Source: Chlamydiota bacterium (GTDB lineage: Bacteria > Chlamydiota > Chlamydiia > Chlamydiales > RGXB01). Taken from it: 64,000 nucleotides of DNA. A model generated the notes under the pieces. The model was not told the origin of the DNA, did not search any database, and saw only the letters and a program-made list of their open reading frames with translations. Of this stretch, positions 42,793 through 51,062 are shown one piece after another. Position 1 is the stretch's first letter. Each line of letters opens with the position of its first letter. The position numbers and the translations under genes are program-made. The DNA lies in contig VGMG01000002.1 of NCBI GenBank assembly GCA_016866495.1, positions 85,391 to 149,390 of the forward strand, in the 5' to 3' direction.

Positions 42793-44056
42793 AGAGGAAC
42801 ACCACCGTCGTTGGTTTTTTTTCGTCACCCTATTTTTAGGATTTTGGCTCCTTTTTACTGTAGATATGCTAGGAATATCCCAAAATGAAATTCTCTATAG
42901 TGATCGCATTTGCGGTTTGATTGTAATCCTAGGCTCTTTTTTTGCCTTGAGAGGCGGCTTTATTTCTCCATGGATCATGACGTTTACAGGCGTTTATCTT
43001 CAGTTGGCGCCTATGCTTTTTTGGGCCAAAGATCCTCAGTCTTACCTTAACGACACTGTTTCCGGGATTCTTATAATCCTCTTTGCACTTATTTTTCCGG
43101 GAATAAAAGGGGTAATGGATGAAGACAAGGGGCAAATTCCTAAGGGCTGGTCCTACAACCCCTCCTCTTGGGTACAGCGGTTCCCCATACTTGTTTTCGG
43201 AACAATCGGCTGGTTTGCTGCCCGTTTAATGTGCGCTTATCAACTTGGATATATTGATTATATCTGGGATCCTTTTTTCGTTGATGGAACAGAAAAAGTG
43301 ATCACATCGAATGTTTCCAAAGCTTTTCCAATCCCCGATGCGGGGCTTGGAGCACTTGCTTATTCTCTTGAGGTACTTTTAGGTCTCAAAGGGCGTACAG
43401 CAAGATGGAGAACGATGCCCTGGCTCGTAGTCGGATTTTCTTTTTTGGTAGTTCCCTTGGGACTTGTAAGTATTGTTTTAGTGATTTTGCAACCTTTGAT
43501 TGTAGGAGCTTGGTGCAGCCTTTGTCTTTTAGCGGCCTTTTGCATGCTTTTGATGTGTATGCTCACATTAGATGAAGTAGTTGCTGTTTCTCAACTTTTG
43601 ATAACAGCCTACAAAGAGGGGCACTTCGTACGCACTTTTTTCAAAGGTACCTATCCCGACGGAGTGAGCGATGATCCTGGTTGTGACAAATTTCCCCCTT
43701 CTTTGAAAGAGTTTATGGTTGAAATGGTAAGAGGTGTGACGTTTCAGCCCTACCTTATAGGGGCAACAGCTCTGGGAATATTTTTTATGTTTTCCCCATT
43801 TTTATTCAAATTCGTAGGTACAATGAGCGACTTTGCCCACACGTTTGGAGCCTTGATTGTTGTTGTCTCTATCTTAAGCATGGCAGAAGTAGCGCGGCAA
43901 TTAAGAAAACTTAACTATGTTTTATCCTTAGTTTTAGCAGTAGCTACCTTCTGGTCAGGTATAGACCTGATCACGATGGGGTTATTGATTTTAGCTTGCA
44001 TAGGTCTTGTAGTTTTATCAGTGCCTGAAGGGAAACTGCAAGAAAGCTACAACTAA
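42767..44056 (+). CDS. Membrane protein with VKOR-like domain
   Basis: 429 residues from the ATG at 42767 (GGAG eight bases upstream; the longer frame opens at a TTG). It has about ten membrane segments. Residues ~20-115 resemble SPW-type repeats (LRGGFISPWIMTFTGVYLQLAP then NDTVSGILIILFALI). The middle resembles the vitamin K epoxide reductase family, with PDAGLGALAYSLEVLLG and a membrane CxxC in GAWCSLCLLAA. The extracytoplasmic cysteine pair of typical VKOR is not seen between residues ~150 and 190. It may take part in disulfide or quinone chemistry, but the partner cysteines would have to come from another protein. Confidence 0.7.
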   Translation: MLKKNLLAKEEHHRRWFFFVTLFLGFWLLFTVDMLGISQNEILYSDRICGLIVILGSFFALRGGFISPWIMTFTGVYLQLAPMLFWAKDPQSYLNDTVSGILIILFALIFPGIKGVMDEDKGQIPKGWSYNPSSWVQRFPILVFGTIGWFAARLMCAYQLGYIDYIWDPFFVDGTEKVITSNVSKAFPIPDAGLGALAYSLEVLLGLKGRTARWRTMPWLVVGFSFLVVPLGLVSIVLVILQPLIVGAWCSLCLLAAFCMLLMCMLTLDEVVAVSQLLITAYKEGHFVRTFFKGTYPDGVSDDPGCDKFPPSLKEFMVEMVRGVTFQPYLIGATALGIFFMFSPFLFKFVGTMSDFAHTFGALIVVVSILSMAEVARQLRKLNYVLSLVLAVATFWSGIDLITMGLLILACIGLVVLSVPEGKLQESYN

Positions 44057-44193
44057 AAAGATCTTCTTTATTGGTGAAAGGTTTAAGCTCTAGGGTTTTT
44101 TGAAGACAAAAAAATAGAGAATCGTTTAAAATCAGACAGTTTTTATTCAAAAACCCTCTTAAAACTTAAAATCCAAATTTTAGGTTCTTATAA

Positions 44194-44265
44194 GGAGGTG
44201 TAGCCAAGCGGTAAGGCAGAGGTCTGCAAAACCTCCATGCGCCGGTTCAAATCCGGCCACCTCCT
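44194..44265 (+). tRNA. tRNA-Cys (GCA)
   Basis: 72 nt cloverleaf. Acceptor GGAGGTG pairs with CACCTCC; anticodon stem GAGGT/ACCTC around loop CTGCAAA gives anticodon GCA at 44226-44228; T loop is TTCAAAT. Discriminator is T, the cysteine identity base. CCA is not encoded. Confidence 0.97.
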
Positions 44266-44302
44266 TTAATTCTTTACTTAAAAATTTCAGCTGAGGTCCT
44301 AA

Positions 44303-45112
44303 TTGCTGTTTCTTGTCGCTACTCCAATCGGAAACCTTCTTGATATCACTCTTAGAGCTTTAGAAGTTTTAAAATCTGTAGATTTAATTCTCTGCGAAGA
44401 TACGAGACATTCAGCCCCCTTTTTAAGACATTACGGTATCGAAGCTGCCCTAATGTCCTATGAGCAATTTTCTGAAAAAACTAAGCTCGAAAAAATTTTA
44501 GAGATGCTTCAGGCGGGTAAAAATATAGCTCTTATTAGCGACGCTGGTACCCCTGCTGTTTGCGATCCCGGAGCTTTACTTGTAAAAAATTGCATAGAAA
44601 AAAATCTCCCAGTGCAATCTCTTCCGGGACCTGCTGCCCCTATTGTTGCCTACTCGCTTTTAGGCACAATGAAACCGTTTCAATTTATAGGCTTTTTTCC
44701 TAAAAAAGGGGGAGAGCAATCAGAGGTGTTTAAACAGATACAGTTTTACTCTGGAATCACAATTTTTTTTGAAAGCCCGCATAGGATCCTTAAAACTATT
44801 GAAAGCATCCCATTCGACTGCACAATAACCCTGTTTCGAGAGCTTACAAAAAAATTTGAAGAACGAATTGAGGGTGCAAAAGACCATATTCTAGAAATTT
44901 TGAAAAAAAAAGAACATTTAGGAGAGCTTGTTGTAGCTATTGAGCCTTCGGCCATCCCTTCACAAGATAGCGAAGCTCTTTTTTTTGCAAAAGATCTGAT
45001 CAAAATCCATGGCCTAACCCTCAGCTCTGCAGCCAAGATAGCTGCAGAACATTTCAAAGTAAAAAAACAACTCCTCTACGAAAAGCTGAACCAAGAGCTT
45101 AAAAAATCGTAG
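44303..45112 (+). CDS. rsmI: 16S rRNA (cytidine-1402-2'-O)-methyltransferase RsmI
   Basis: 269 residues. Tetrapyrrole-methylase fold: VATPIGNLLDITLRALEVL at the start, LISDAGTPAVCDPG for SAM binding, and PGPAAPIVAYSLLG. It methylates C1402 of 16S rRNA in the decoding centre. There is no ATG at the family start; a TTG at 44303, five bases after GAGGT, fits exactly. It follows tRNA-Cys by 37 bp. Confidence 0.94.
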   Translation: MLFLVATPIGNLLDITLRALEVLKSVDLILCEDTRHSAPFLRHYGIEAALMSYEQFSEKTKLEKILEMLQAGKNIALISDAGTPAVCDPGALLVKNCIEKNLPVQSLPGPAAPIVAYSLLGTMKPFQFIGFFPKKGGEQSEVFKQIQFYSGITIFFESPHRILKTIESIPFDCTITLFRELTKKFEERIEGAKDHILEILKKKEHLGELVVAIEPSAIPSQDSEALFFAKDLIKIHGLTLSSAAKIAAEHFKVKKQLLYEKLNQELKKS

Positions 45113-45130
45113 GGCTTTATAAAAAAAGGG

Positions 45131-45361
45131 TCAAGCTCTAGCGTCTTTATTCTTTTTTTTCATTCCCGAAGGAGAGCCATGCAAGGGGCGTCTTTCTTGA
45201 AATTTATCGGTACTTTCATTAGCGCCATGAAACTTCTTTGCCCCCATATTCTGGTGGTGGGAATCCATATGCCCCTCTTTCATTTGCCCCATTCTTTGTG
45301 GGTTTAGCTCTTTTTGCCCCTCTTTGATCCATTTGGACATACTGGATTTATACTCTTTCAT
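45131..45361 (-). CDS. Small Met/His/Lys-rich hypothetical protein
   Basis: 76 residues, without a membrane segment. The middle is full of Met, His and Gln (RMGQMKEGHMDSHHQNMGAK), and the ends are Lys-rich. No family is recognised. It lies convergent to rsmI and divergent from the Lys/Arg-rich 133-residue protein. A possible site (AAGG) lies about 12 bases upstream. Disordered nucleic-acid-binding or metal-binding roles are both open. Confidence 0.55.
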   Translation of the reverse strand: MKEYKSSMSKWIKEGQKELNPQRMGQMKEGHMDSHHQNMGAKKFHGANESTDKFQERRPLHGSPSGMKKKNKDARA

Positions 45362-45491
45362 AACCTATTAACCTTAAATTTTTTGCACGATAAATTGCAT
45401 AGCTCTTCTATGAGACCCTTAAAAAATTCATAAACAATTTCACAAAAAAAGTAAAAGAATTTATATATAAAATTATAGATGAGAGGGGCCC

Positions 45492-45893
45492 ATGCCAAGA
45501 AGAACTCACCGCCAAGAGCACACACGAAAAAAAGCCATCCGCTCAGGGATGAAAGCCGAATCCTATCTTCCTTTTACTGAAGAGGAAGAGCTTGTGATCA
45601 CGGGTGAAGTTCTCCCTTTTATTCTAACCCATTTTTTTCCACAGGATAAACAAAAGCAGATTCGCCGTTTTATCCATGAGCTTAGAGCTGATAAGAAAAA
45701 AAGGGCAAAAAAGCATGCCAAACGGGCCGATACTTTAGAAGAAACGGGCTGCTATCGAGATGAGCATCCCTTGCATAACACCCACACAAAGATTCTTAAC
45801 AATCGTAAAGCCAGCGGGATGGCTCGCTCCAAAAAAATTACTAAGTCTTTGACAGTTCATAAACAAGAATACGTGGGCAAAAAAAAGAGATAA
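45492..45893 (+). CDS. Lys/Arg-rich hypothetical protein
   Basis: 133 residues with a GAGAGGGG site before the ATG. The N-terminus (PRRTHRQEHTRKKAIR) and C-terminus are strongly basic; a central part (residues 28-60, ESYLPFTEEEELVITGEVLP and on) looks folded and acidic. The basic tails suggest nucleic-acid or ribosome binding. It is not made of the Lys/Ala repeats seen in the chlamydial histone Hc2. No family is recognised. Confidence 0.6.
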   Translation: MPRRTHRQEHTRKKAIRSGMKAESYLPFTEEEELVITGEVLPFILTHFFPQDKQKQIRRFIHELRADKKKRAKKHAKRADTLEETGCYRDEHPLHNTHTKILNNRKASGMARSKKITKSLTVHKQEYVGKKKR

Positions 45894-45936
45894 CTTCTCT
45901 TGATTTACCTCTTGATATGGGGCAATATGGGAGGGT

Positions 45937-46770
45937 ATGGTTCGTATTGCCCACATCAGTGACCTCCATTTTTTTTGCTTTCCAAAATCGATTAAGGGTT
46001 ATCTGGGAAAAAACGGATTAGGAGTTTTCAACCACCTTTTTTTTAGAAAAAAATTTTTTCACTCAGGTCTTTTTAAAGATCTTCTTATTGAAATTACAAA
46101 ACAAAATATTCAGGAATTATGGATATCTGGAGACATTAGTGTCTCGGGTTTAGAAGAGGAATTTTTAAAAGCTAAAGAGGAGTTAGACCCTTTTTTACAC
46201 CCGTCGCTTAAAATTCGCATGGTTCCGGGTAATCATGATGTAAGAAGCAACCAACAAGATTTTTTAGCCAAGCACTTCTTGGGTCGAGAGCAATTCTTTC
46301 CTGTAGAAACCTTTCCTATCAACAACGACTTAGATCTTATTACGCTTGATTTATCCCATAACAACAAAAAAAGGGACTGCGGTCTTTTTTGCGATTTACT
46401 GGAAAAAACCTTAAACGGGCATCTTTTGAAGTCTAAAAAACAACAAATCGCCATTTTATGCCACTATCCTCCTCCAGTTGCACAAGGCAAAAATAATCGA
46501 CTGATCCGGGGCTTTGCTTTAGAAAAAATCGTTTTATCCAATCCTAAAATACTCCTTTTCGCTCATGGTCATACGCATCAACAAACGCTATTCCATCTAA
46601 AAGATACCGTTGTAGCCAATCCGGGAATCTCCCGCGGCAGCTATGGTCGTTACAATTTTTATGAATTTGGACCCAAATCCTTAAAAGTTGAATTGAGAAG
46701 AGTAGAGAAGAAAAATTCTCAGGACGCTTGGCAAAATGAGGAAGTCTTTTTAAGAGAGACGCATTCATGA
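45937..46770 (+). CDS. Calcineurin-like metallophosphoesterase
   Basis: 277 residues with the whole two-metal motif set: RIAHISDLHFF, GDISVSG, VPGNHDVR, CHYPPP and AHGHTHQQ. Family members hydrolyse phosphodiesters or monoesters; the substrate (nucleotide, lipid or nucleic acid) cannot be told. No signal peptide. The stop overlaps the next gene by four bases (ATGA). Confidence 0.9.
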   Translation: MVRIAHISDLHFFCFPKSIKGYLGKNGLGVFNHLFFRKKFFHSGLFKDLLIEITKQNIQELWISGDISVSGLEEEFLKAKEELDPFLHPSLKIRMVPGNHDVRSNQQDFLAKHFLGREQFFPVETFPINNDLDLITLDLSHNNKKRDCGLFCDLLEKTLNGHLLKSKKQQIAILCHYPPPVAQGKNNRLIRGFALEKIVLSNPKILLFAHGHTHQQTLFHLKDTVVANPGISRGSYGRYNFYEFGPKSLKVELRRVEKKNSQDAWQNEEVFLRETHS

Positions 46771-47177
46771 AACCCTGGTACCTGGCAGGCGCAAATTTTA
46801 AATGCACTGGCTGCGGAAATTGTTGTGCTAAAGAACCCGGAGCCGTTTTTGTCTCTTTTGAGGAGATTTCAACTATGGCAGATGAGCTCAAAATCTCCAA
46901 AAATGTTTTTTTAGAAAAATACACTCGTAAACTGCATGGAAGAACTGCCCTTTTAGAGCGTCCCAATTTCGATTGCGTTTTTTTAAAAGAGAATCGTTGC
47001 AGTTTGTACCAAGCTCGCCCCAAACAATGTAAAACCTACCCTTTTTGGCCTGAAATTTTGCGCTCAAAAAAAGCGTGGGACAATGAAAAAATGCGCTGTG
47101 AAGGGTTGGACCACCTCGAAGGGGATCACTACACTTTCGAACAAATACGTGCCGTTTTAAAAGAGGAATCGACTTAG
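46767..47177 (+). CDS. YkgJ-family cysteine cluster protein
   Basis: 136 residues. Cysteine pattern FKCTGCGNCCAKEPGAVF near the start, then CVFLKENRCSLY and CKTYPFWPE, as in the YkgJ/UPF0153 family, thought to bind zinc or an iron-sulfur centre. The role is unknown. It is translated in overlap with the metallophosphoesterase, and a hairpin separates it from the phosphohexomutase. Confidence 0.88.
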   Translation: MKPWYLAGANFKCTGCGNCCAKEPGAVFVSFEEISTMADELKISKNVFLEKYTRKLHGRTALLERPNFDCVFLKENRCSLYQARPKQCKTYPFWPEILRSKKAWDNEKMRCEGLDHLEGDHYTFEQIRAVLKEEST

Positions 47178-47200
47178 TTTAATTTTTCTTTTTGTTTTAA

Positions 47201-47222
47201 TGGTTTTTGTTGCTAAAAACCA
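47201..47222 (+). terminator. Hairpin just before the phosphohexomutase start
   Basis: TGGTTTTT and AAAAACCA pair over eight bases with a 6-nt loop, ending three bases before the ATG at 47226. It may be a weak terminator for the upstream pair or a control element for the next start, since no ribosome binding site is visible otherwise. Confidence 0.35.
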
Positions 47223-47225
47223 GAT

Positions 47226-48701
47226 ATGCAAAGAATTCCATTAGTCCCATTCGGAACGGCGGGTTTTCGTGGTCCGATGAAAGAGGGTTTAGACGGTTTA
47301 AATCTCGAAACGGTTTTGAAGTTTGCCCAGGCAACAGCTCTTTGCCTCCATGACTCACCCAATAAAAAATTTGTCATTTCTTACGACTGTCGCCACCATT
47401 CCAAAGAGTTTGCTTTTGCCGTGGCCCAAGTTTTCAGTGGCAATGGTTTTGAGGTGCATATCACAGACACGCTGATGCCCACCCCATACCTCTCTTTTTT
47501 ATGCCACCATCTAGATACTGCAGGTGGGATTATGATTACCGCTTCACATAATCCGTCCCAAGATAACGGAGTCAAAATTTACGAAAGCTACGGAGGGCAA
47601 TTTTTAGCCCACGAAAAAAAACTTTTGGAGTGCCTGAAAAAAGCAGACCCGATAAAGCTTTCTTTCGAAAACATCCACTTTGTGGATAAAAAAAATGTGG
47701 ATGAATACTTTTCTGTCATTGTCCAAGTTTTATCTAAACCTTTTGATCATGCAAGGAAGGATCTCAAAATTGTTTACTCGCCTTTTAGTGGCTGTGGCTC
47801 CACTTTAATACCCGAATTTTTAAGAAGAACCGGTTTTACCTCTTTTTCTTTAGTCGATAAACAACTTCCTGTTGATGCGGACTTTGCAGGATTCAAAAAG
47901 CCTAACCCTGAAGATCCCCACAATCTCTATCTCGTCCAAGAGATGATGGAAGACTTAAATGCCGATTTAGGTATTGCAACCGATCCGGATGCTGATCGTA
48001 TAGCTTTTATGGATAAAAAAACTCAGTTTACCGGCAACCGTATCGGTGCTATGGTTTTGGAAACTCTACTTAGATCGGGCAAAAAAGGAGATGTCCACAC
48101 CTCATTTGTCTCGACGAATTTGGTCGATGCCATAGCAAAAAAGTATGGGCGAAAGGTGCACCGTTACAAAACAGGGTTTCGCTACATATCTCAAGCTCTT
48201 CACGAAAACCCCGATCAGTTTCTTATGGGATTTGAGGAATCTATAGGTTATCTGATTGTTAAAGGGGGTTCTTTAGATAAAGATTCACCCCACATGGCTC
48301 TTTATGTGAGCGAATTGGCTCACGAACTGAAAAAACAAAAAAAGACTTTGACAGACTTCAGTCAAGAATTGGATGAGATCTACGGTATTTTTAGAGAGCA
48401 CCAGGTAAGTATTGAGCTAAAAGAGGGGCAAAGTGGAGAAGACTTTGTAGAAAATAGAGTCCTTAAGGCCTCATTTCCCAGCCTTGCAGATAAAAAAGTT
48501 CAAAAAAAAGGGGTACATCCCGAAATGGGTATTGTAGTGATAGAGCTAGAGTCTTTACAAATCCTTGTAAGACCCTCCGGAACAGAGCCCAAGGTTAAAT
48601 TCTATCTCAAGCTTGGCCCATTCAAAGGGACGAGTTTAGAAGCTCAGAGTTACCTTTCTTTGGTGTCCTCGCAACTACAGGAAATGTTTCAAAATTCGTA
48701 A
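47226..48701 (+). CDS. Phosphoglucomutase/phosphomannomutase family protein
   Basis: 491 residues, alpha-D-phosphohexomutase fold. The start has FGTAGFRGPM, the phosphoserine loop is MITASHNPSQDNG, the metal loop is DPDADRIAF, the sugar loop GFEESIGYL and the phosphate site RPSGTEPKVKFYL. Interconverts hexose 1- and 6-phosphates and so feeds glycogen or sugar-nucleotide synthesis. Which hexose is used is not clear from motifs; length and order are closer to the PGM2-like branch. Confidence 0.92.
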   Translation: MQRIPLVPFGTAGFRGPMKEGLDGLNLETVLKFAQATALCLHDSPNKKFVISYDCRHHSKEFAFAVAQVFSGNGFEVHITDTLMPTPYLSFLCHHLDTAGGIMITASHNPSQDNGVKIYESYGGQFLAHEKKLLECLKKADPIKLSFENIHFVDKKNVDEYFSVIVQVLSKPFDHARKDLKIVYSPFSGCGSTLIPEFLRRTGFTSFSLVDKQLPVDADFAGFKKPNPEDPHNLYLVQEMMEDLNADLGIATDPDADRIAFMDKKTQFTGNRIGAMVLETLLRSGKKGDVHTSFVSTNLVDAIAKKYGRKVHRYKTGFRYISQALHENPDQFLMGFEESIGYLIVKGGSLDKDSPHMALYVSELAHELKKQKKTLTDFSQELDEIYGIFREHQVSIELKEGQSGEDFVENRVLKASFPSLADKKVQKKGVHPEMGIVVIELESLQILVRPSGTEPKVKFYLKLGPFKGTSLEAQSYLSLVSSQLQEMFQNS

Positions 48702-48720
48702 AATTTAGCTTTTAGACGCA

Positions 48721-50844
48721 TCAGTCTTCAGCTCTATTGGATTTTGTAGAATATTTTATTCGGCTGTGGCGACTGACGTAGAGGGTATGAATAACGACTT
48801 TTTTGACAATTTCCAATTCCTTAAAGGAAATATCAGAGTCAGAAAATTGATCCATTTTAATTTTCTGGCTAATTAGGCGCGATACCAGATCCTCTACATT
48901 TTTTTCATTGATCTCCTCTAGTGAGCGAGAAGCTGCCTCTACTGTATCACAGATCATCAGGACAGCAGCCTCTTTTGTTTGGGGTTTAGGTCCAGGATAG
49001 GTGAAAAGCGTTTTATCTACTAAATCGGCATTTCCCTCCCTCAATTCCACCTCTTTTTGGTAAAAATAAGACACCATGGTGGTTCCATGGTGCTGCTGTA
49101 TCATATCAATAATGATTTTAGGGAGCTTATGCTTTTTTGCCAGCTCCACCCCTTCGTGAACATGGGAAATAATTACCATAGCCGATTCGGTTGGGGACAA
49201 AAGCCTGTGGACATTGAAATCGGCGAACTGGTTCTCAGTAAAATAGTTGGGGTTGAACAATTTCCCGATATCATGGAAAAGGGCAGAGACCCTGCATAAA
49301 AGTCCATTAGCTCCAATCGCCAAACTCGCAGCTTCGGCCAAAATCCCCACCATAATAGAATGCTGATAGGTTCCCGGCGCCTCAAAACAGAGTCTTCGAA
49401 TCAGCTCATTATTTGGATCCATGAGCTCCATAAGCCGCAAGTCGGTCATGACATTGAATGCTGTCTCAAAAACGGGTAGCAAAAGGGCGATCAGTACCGC
49501 TTCGCACATCACAAGAAGTAAAGTGACGAAAAGATCATAAAAAGTCGACATTTCCAGAAAACTCAGACTGATCATATTAGCACCCAAAATGACGGGAACG
49601 CAAACCAGCCATAAGAGTAAACAGACCTTAAAAACCTCTTTGCGTTTACTAAGCGACTGACTAAAAAAGATCGCAGCTAATGAAGCTACATAATTGATAA
49701 GAAGAAATCTCCCCTGATCCACAGCCAGAGTCAAGCCTATTGTAATTGTGAGGAAAAAAGAGGAAAATAAAGCCACTTGCTTATTTTGAAGAATGGATAC
49801 CAAAATAGCGGCAAAAGGAACAAGAACCGGAAAGCGGATATAATCGGTAAGGTACTGGGCATTTTCAACCAGGAAATACTCTATGATCTTAGATCCGCCT
49901 AAAGTTATGAGGATGATGGTAGTGTAAAGGGATAAGCTCAGGGAGGAGTAATAGATTTTCTTATGGTAAAGCCTAAAATACCTCGCTATGAGAATTGTAA
50001 GCATTAAAGCGATAATTGCGCTTCCTAAAAGGGTATTCCACGATAAGAGGTTACGACTTTCTCGGATCTGTTTTTTCATCTCCGCTAGTTGTCTTACGTG
50101 CCTATCGGTGACCGTATCTCCCTCAGAAATTATCAAAGAACCCGCTTTGACTGAGGTGTTTTTTCCTTCAACAAGCGCCTCTATATGGGTCCGAAATTTT
50201 CGCAATTCTTCGTAGTCTACCTCAATATTCCAGTCTTTATAAGTGGCATATCTTTCTACGACCAAGTTGATCGCATCTTTGGATTGTGCCCCCCCTTTTT
50301 GGAGCTCTTCTTTTAAAAAAATTGGCCAAAAATCTTTGGAAAGGCTAGGATTGGACGAATCAATCGGAACCTGGATCATCCCCTGACACATATATTTTGA
50401 CTCGCAGGCCTTTCTCACCGTACGTTCATCAGTAATTTTTATTTTACTGAGCTCGTCGGCAACTTTTTCTATAGTCTGGTAAATCTCCTCAAAGGTCGCC
50501 GCATTATTTCCCCTCCAGTTTTTATTTTTTATAAAATAATCTTCGACTTGGGATCTGGCCTCTTTAATCGATTTTGGATCGATTTGGTAAATTGAACTGA
50601 TATCCGACAGCGCTTCTTGGCGCAAAATGATAGTGGCCTCTTCATCAGGAAAAGAGAAATCGACCTGGGCTACTATATAACTTGAGGCCTTAGCCTCAAT
50701 CTCAAGAGCCTCAACTCGCACTTCTCTAAAATGTATAAAAGCAAAGAGTGCCAAAAAAAACACGCTTGCAATTATGAGACGCAGCCCACGACGGTTTTCC
50801 CTCAAACCCTCGCTGATGGACCGCATCCATCGTCTCATTTGCAT
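48721..50844 (-). CDS. 7TM-HD membrane phosphodiesterase (PgpH/YqfF-like)
   Basis: 707 residues. An N-terminal membrane helix (~18-40), a large extracytoplasmic 7TMR-HDED-type domain (~45-270), about seven helices (~275-480) and a cytoplasmic HD domain with H-S-IMVGILAEAA, LFHDIGK and HVHEG, then QHHGT. PgpH-type proteins of this layout hydrolyse cyclic di-AMP. Chlamydiae make cyclic di-AMP, so this is a good candidate for its breakdown enzyme, though no biochemical proof exists here. Stands alone, convergent to the phosphohexomutase gene. Confidence 0.88.
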   Translation of the reverse strand: MQMRRWMRSISEGLRENRRGLRLIIASVFFLALFAFIHFREVRVEALEIEAKASSYIVAQVDFSFPDEEATIILRQEALSDISSIYQIDPKSIKEARSQVEDYFIKNKNWRGNNAATFEEIYQTIEKVADELSKIKITDERTVRKACESKYMCQGMIQVPIDSSNPSLSKDFWPIFLKEELQKGGAQSKDAINLVVERYATYKDWNIEVDYEELRKFRTHIEALVEGKNTSVKAGSLIISEGDTVTDRHVRQLAEMKKQIRESRNLLSWNTLLGSAIIALMLTILIARYFRLYHKKIYYSSLSLSLYTTIILITLGGSKIIEYFLVENAQYLTDYIRFPVLVPFAAILVSILQNKQVALFSSFFLTITIGLTLAVDQGRFLLINYVASLAAIFFSQSLSKRKEVFKVCLLLWLVCVPVILGANMISLSFLEMSTFYDLFVTLLLVMCEAVLIALLLPVFETAFNVMTDLRLMELMDPNNELIRRLCFEAPGTYQHSIMVGILAEAASLAIGANGLLCRVSALFHDIGKLFNPNYFTENQFADFNVHRLLSPTESAMVIISHVHEGVELAKKHKLPKIIIDMIQQHHGTTMVSYFYQKEVELREGNADLVDKTLFTYPGPKPQTKEAAVLMICDTVEAASRSLEEINEKNVEDLVSRLISQKIKMDQFSDSDISFKELEIVKKVVIHTLYVSRHSRIKYSTKSNRAED

Positions 50845-51062
50845 ATCTTCATTGTACCAACCCCCACTATTTAAAGAGAAGCTTGATACCTTGCAAGCGT
50901 TAATTCTTCTCTTTTTTTTAGATGTTTTTCATGTAAATTGTTAAATTTAATTATAAAAAAGCGATTGCTGAGGTTTTTTTAGCTTTTTTAAAATGACATT
51001 CTTTAGAGGTTTAAAAATCTTAAGTTTTTTAGAAAGTAGAAATCGGTTAAAATACGTTAACT

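Noticed and set aside
44090..44155. 13-bp inverted pair (AGGGTTTTTTGAA / TTCAAAAACCCT) before tRNA-Cys
   Set aside because: Arms are about 45 bp apart, AT-rich and imperfect; no gene between them. Likely chance, though a weak terminator for the VKOR-like gene cannot be ruled out.
45492..45893. Chlamydial histone Hc1/Hc2
   Set aside because: Basic tails are present, but the Lys/Ala repeats of Hc2 and the Hc1 start are missing, and the central part is acidic.
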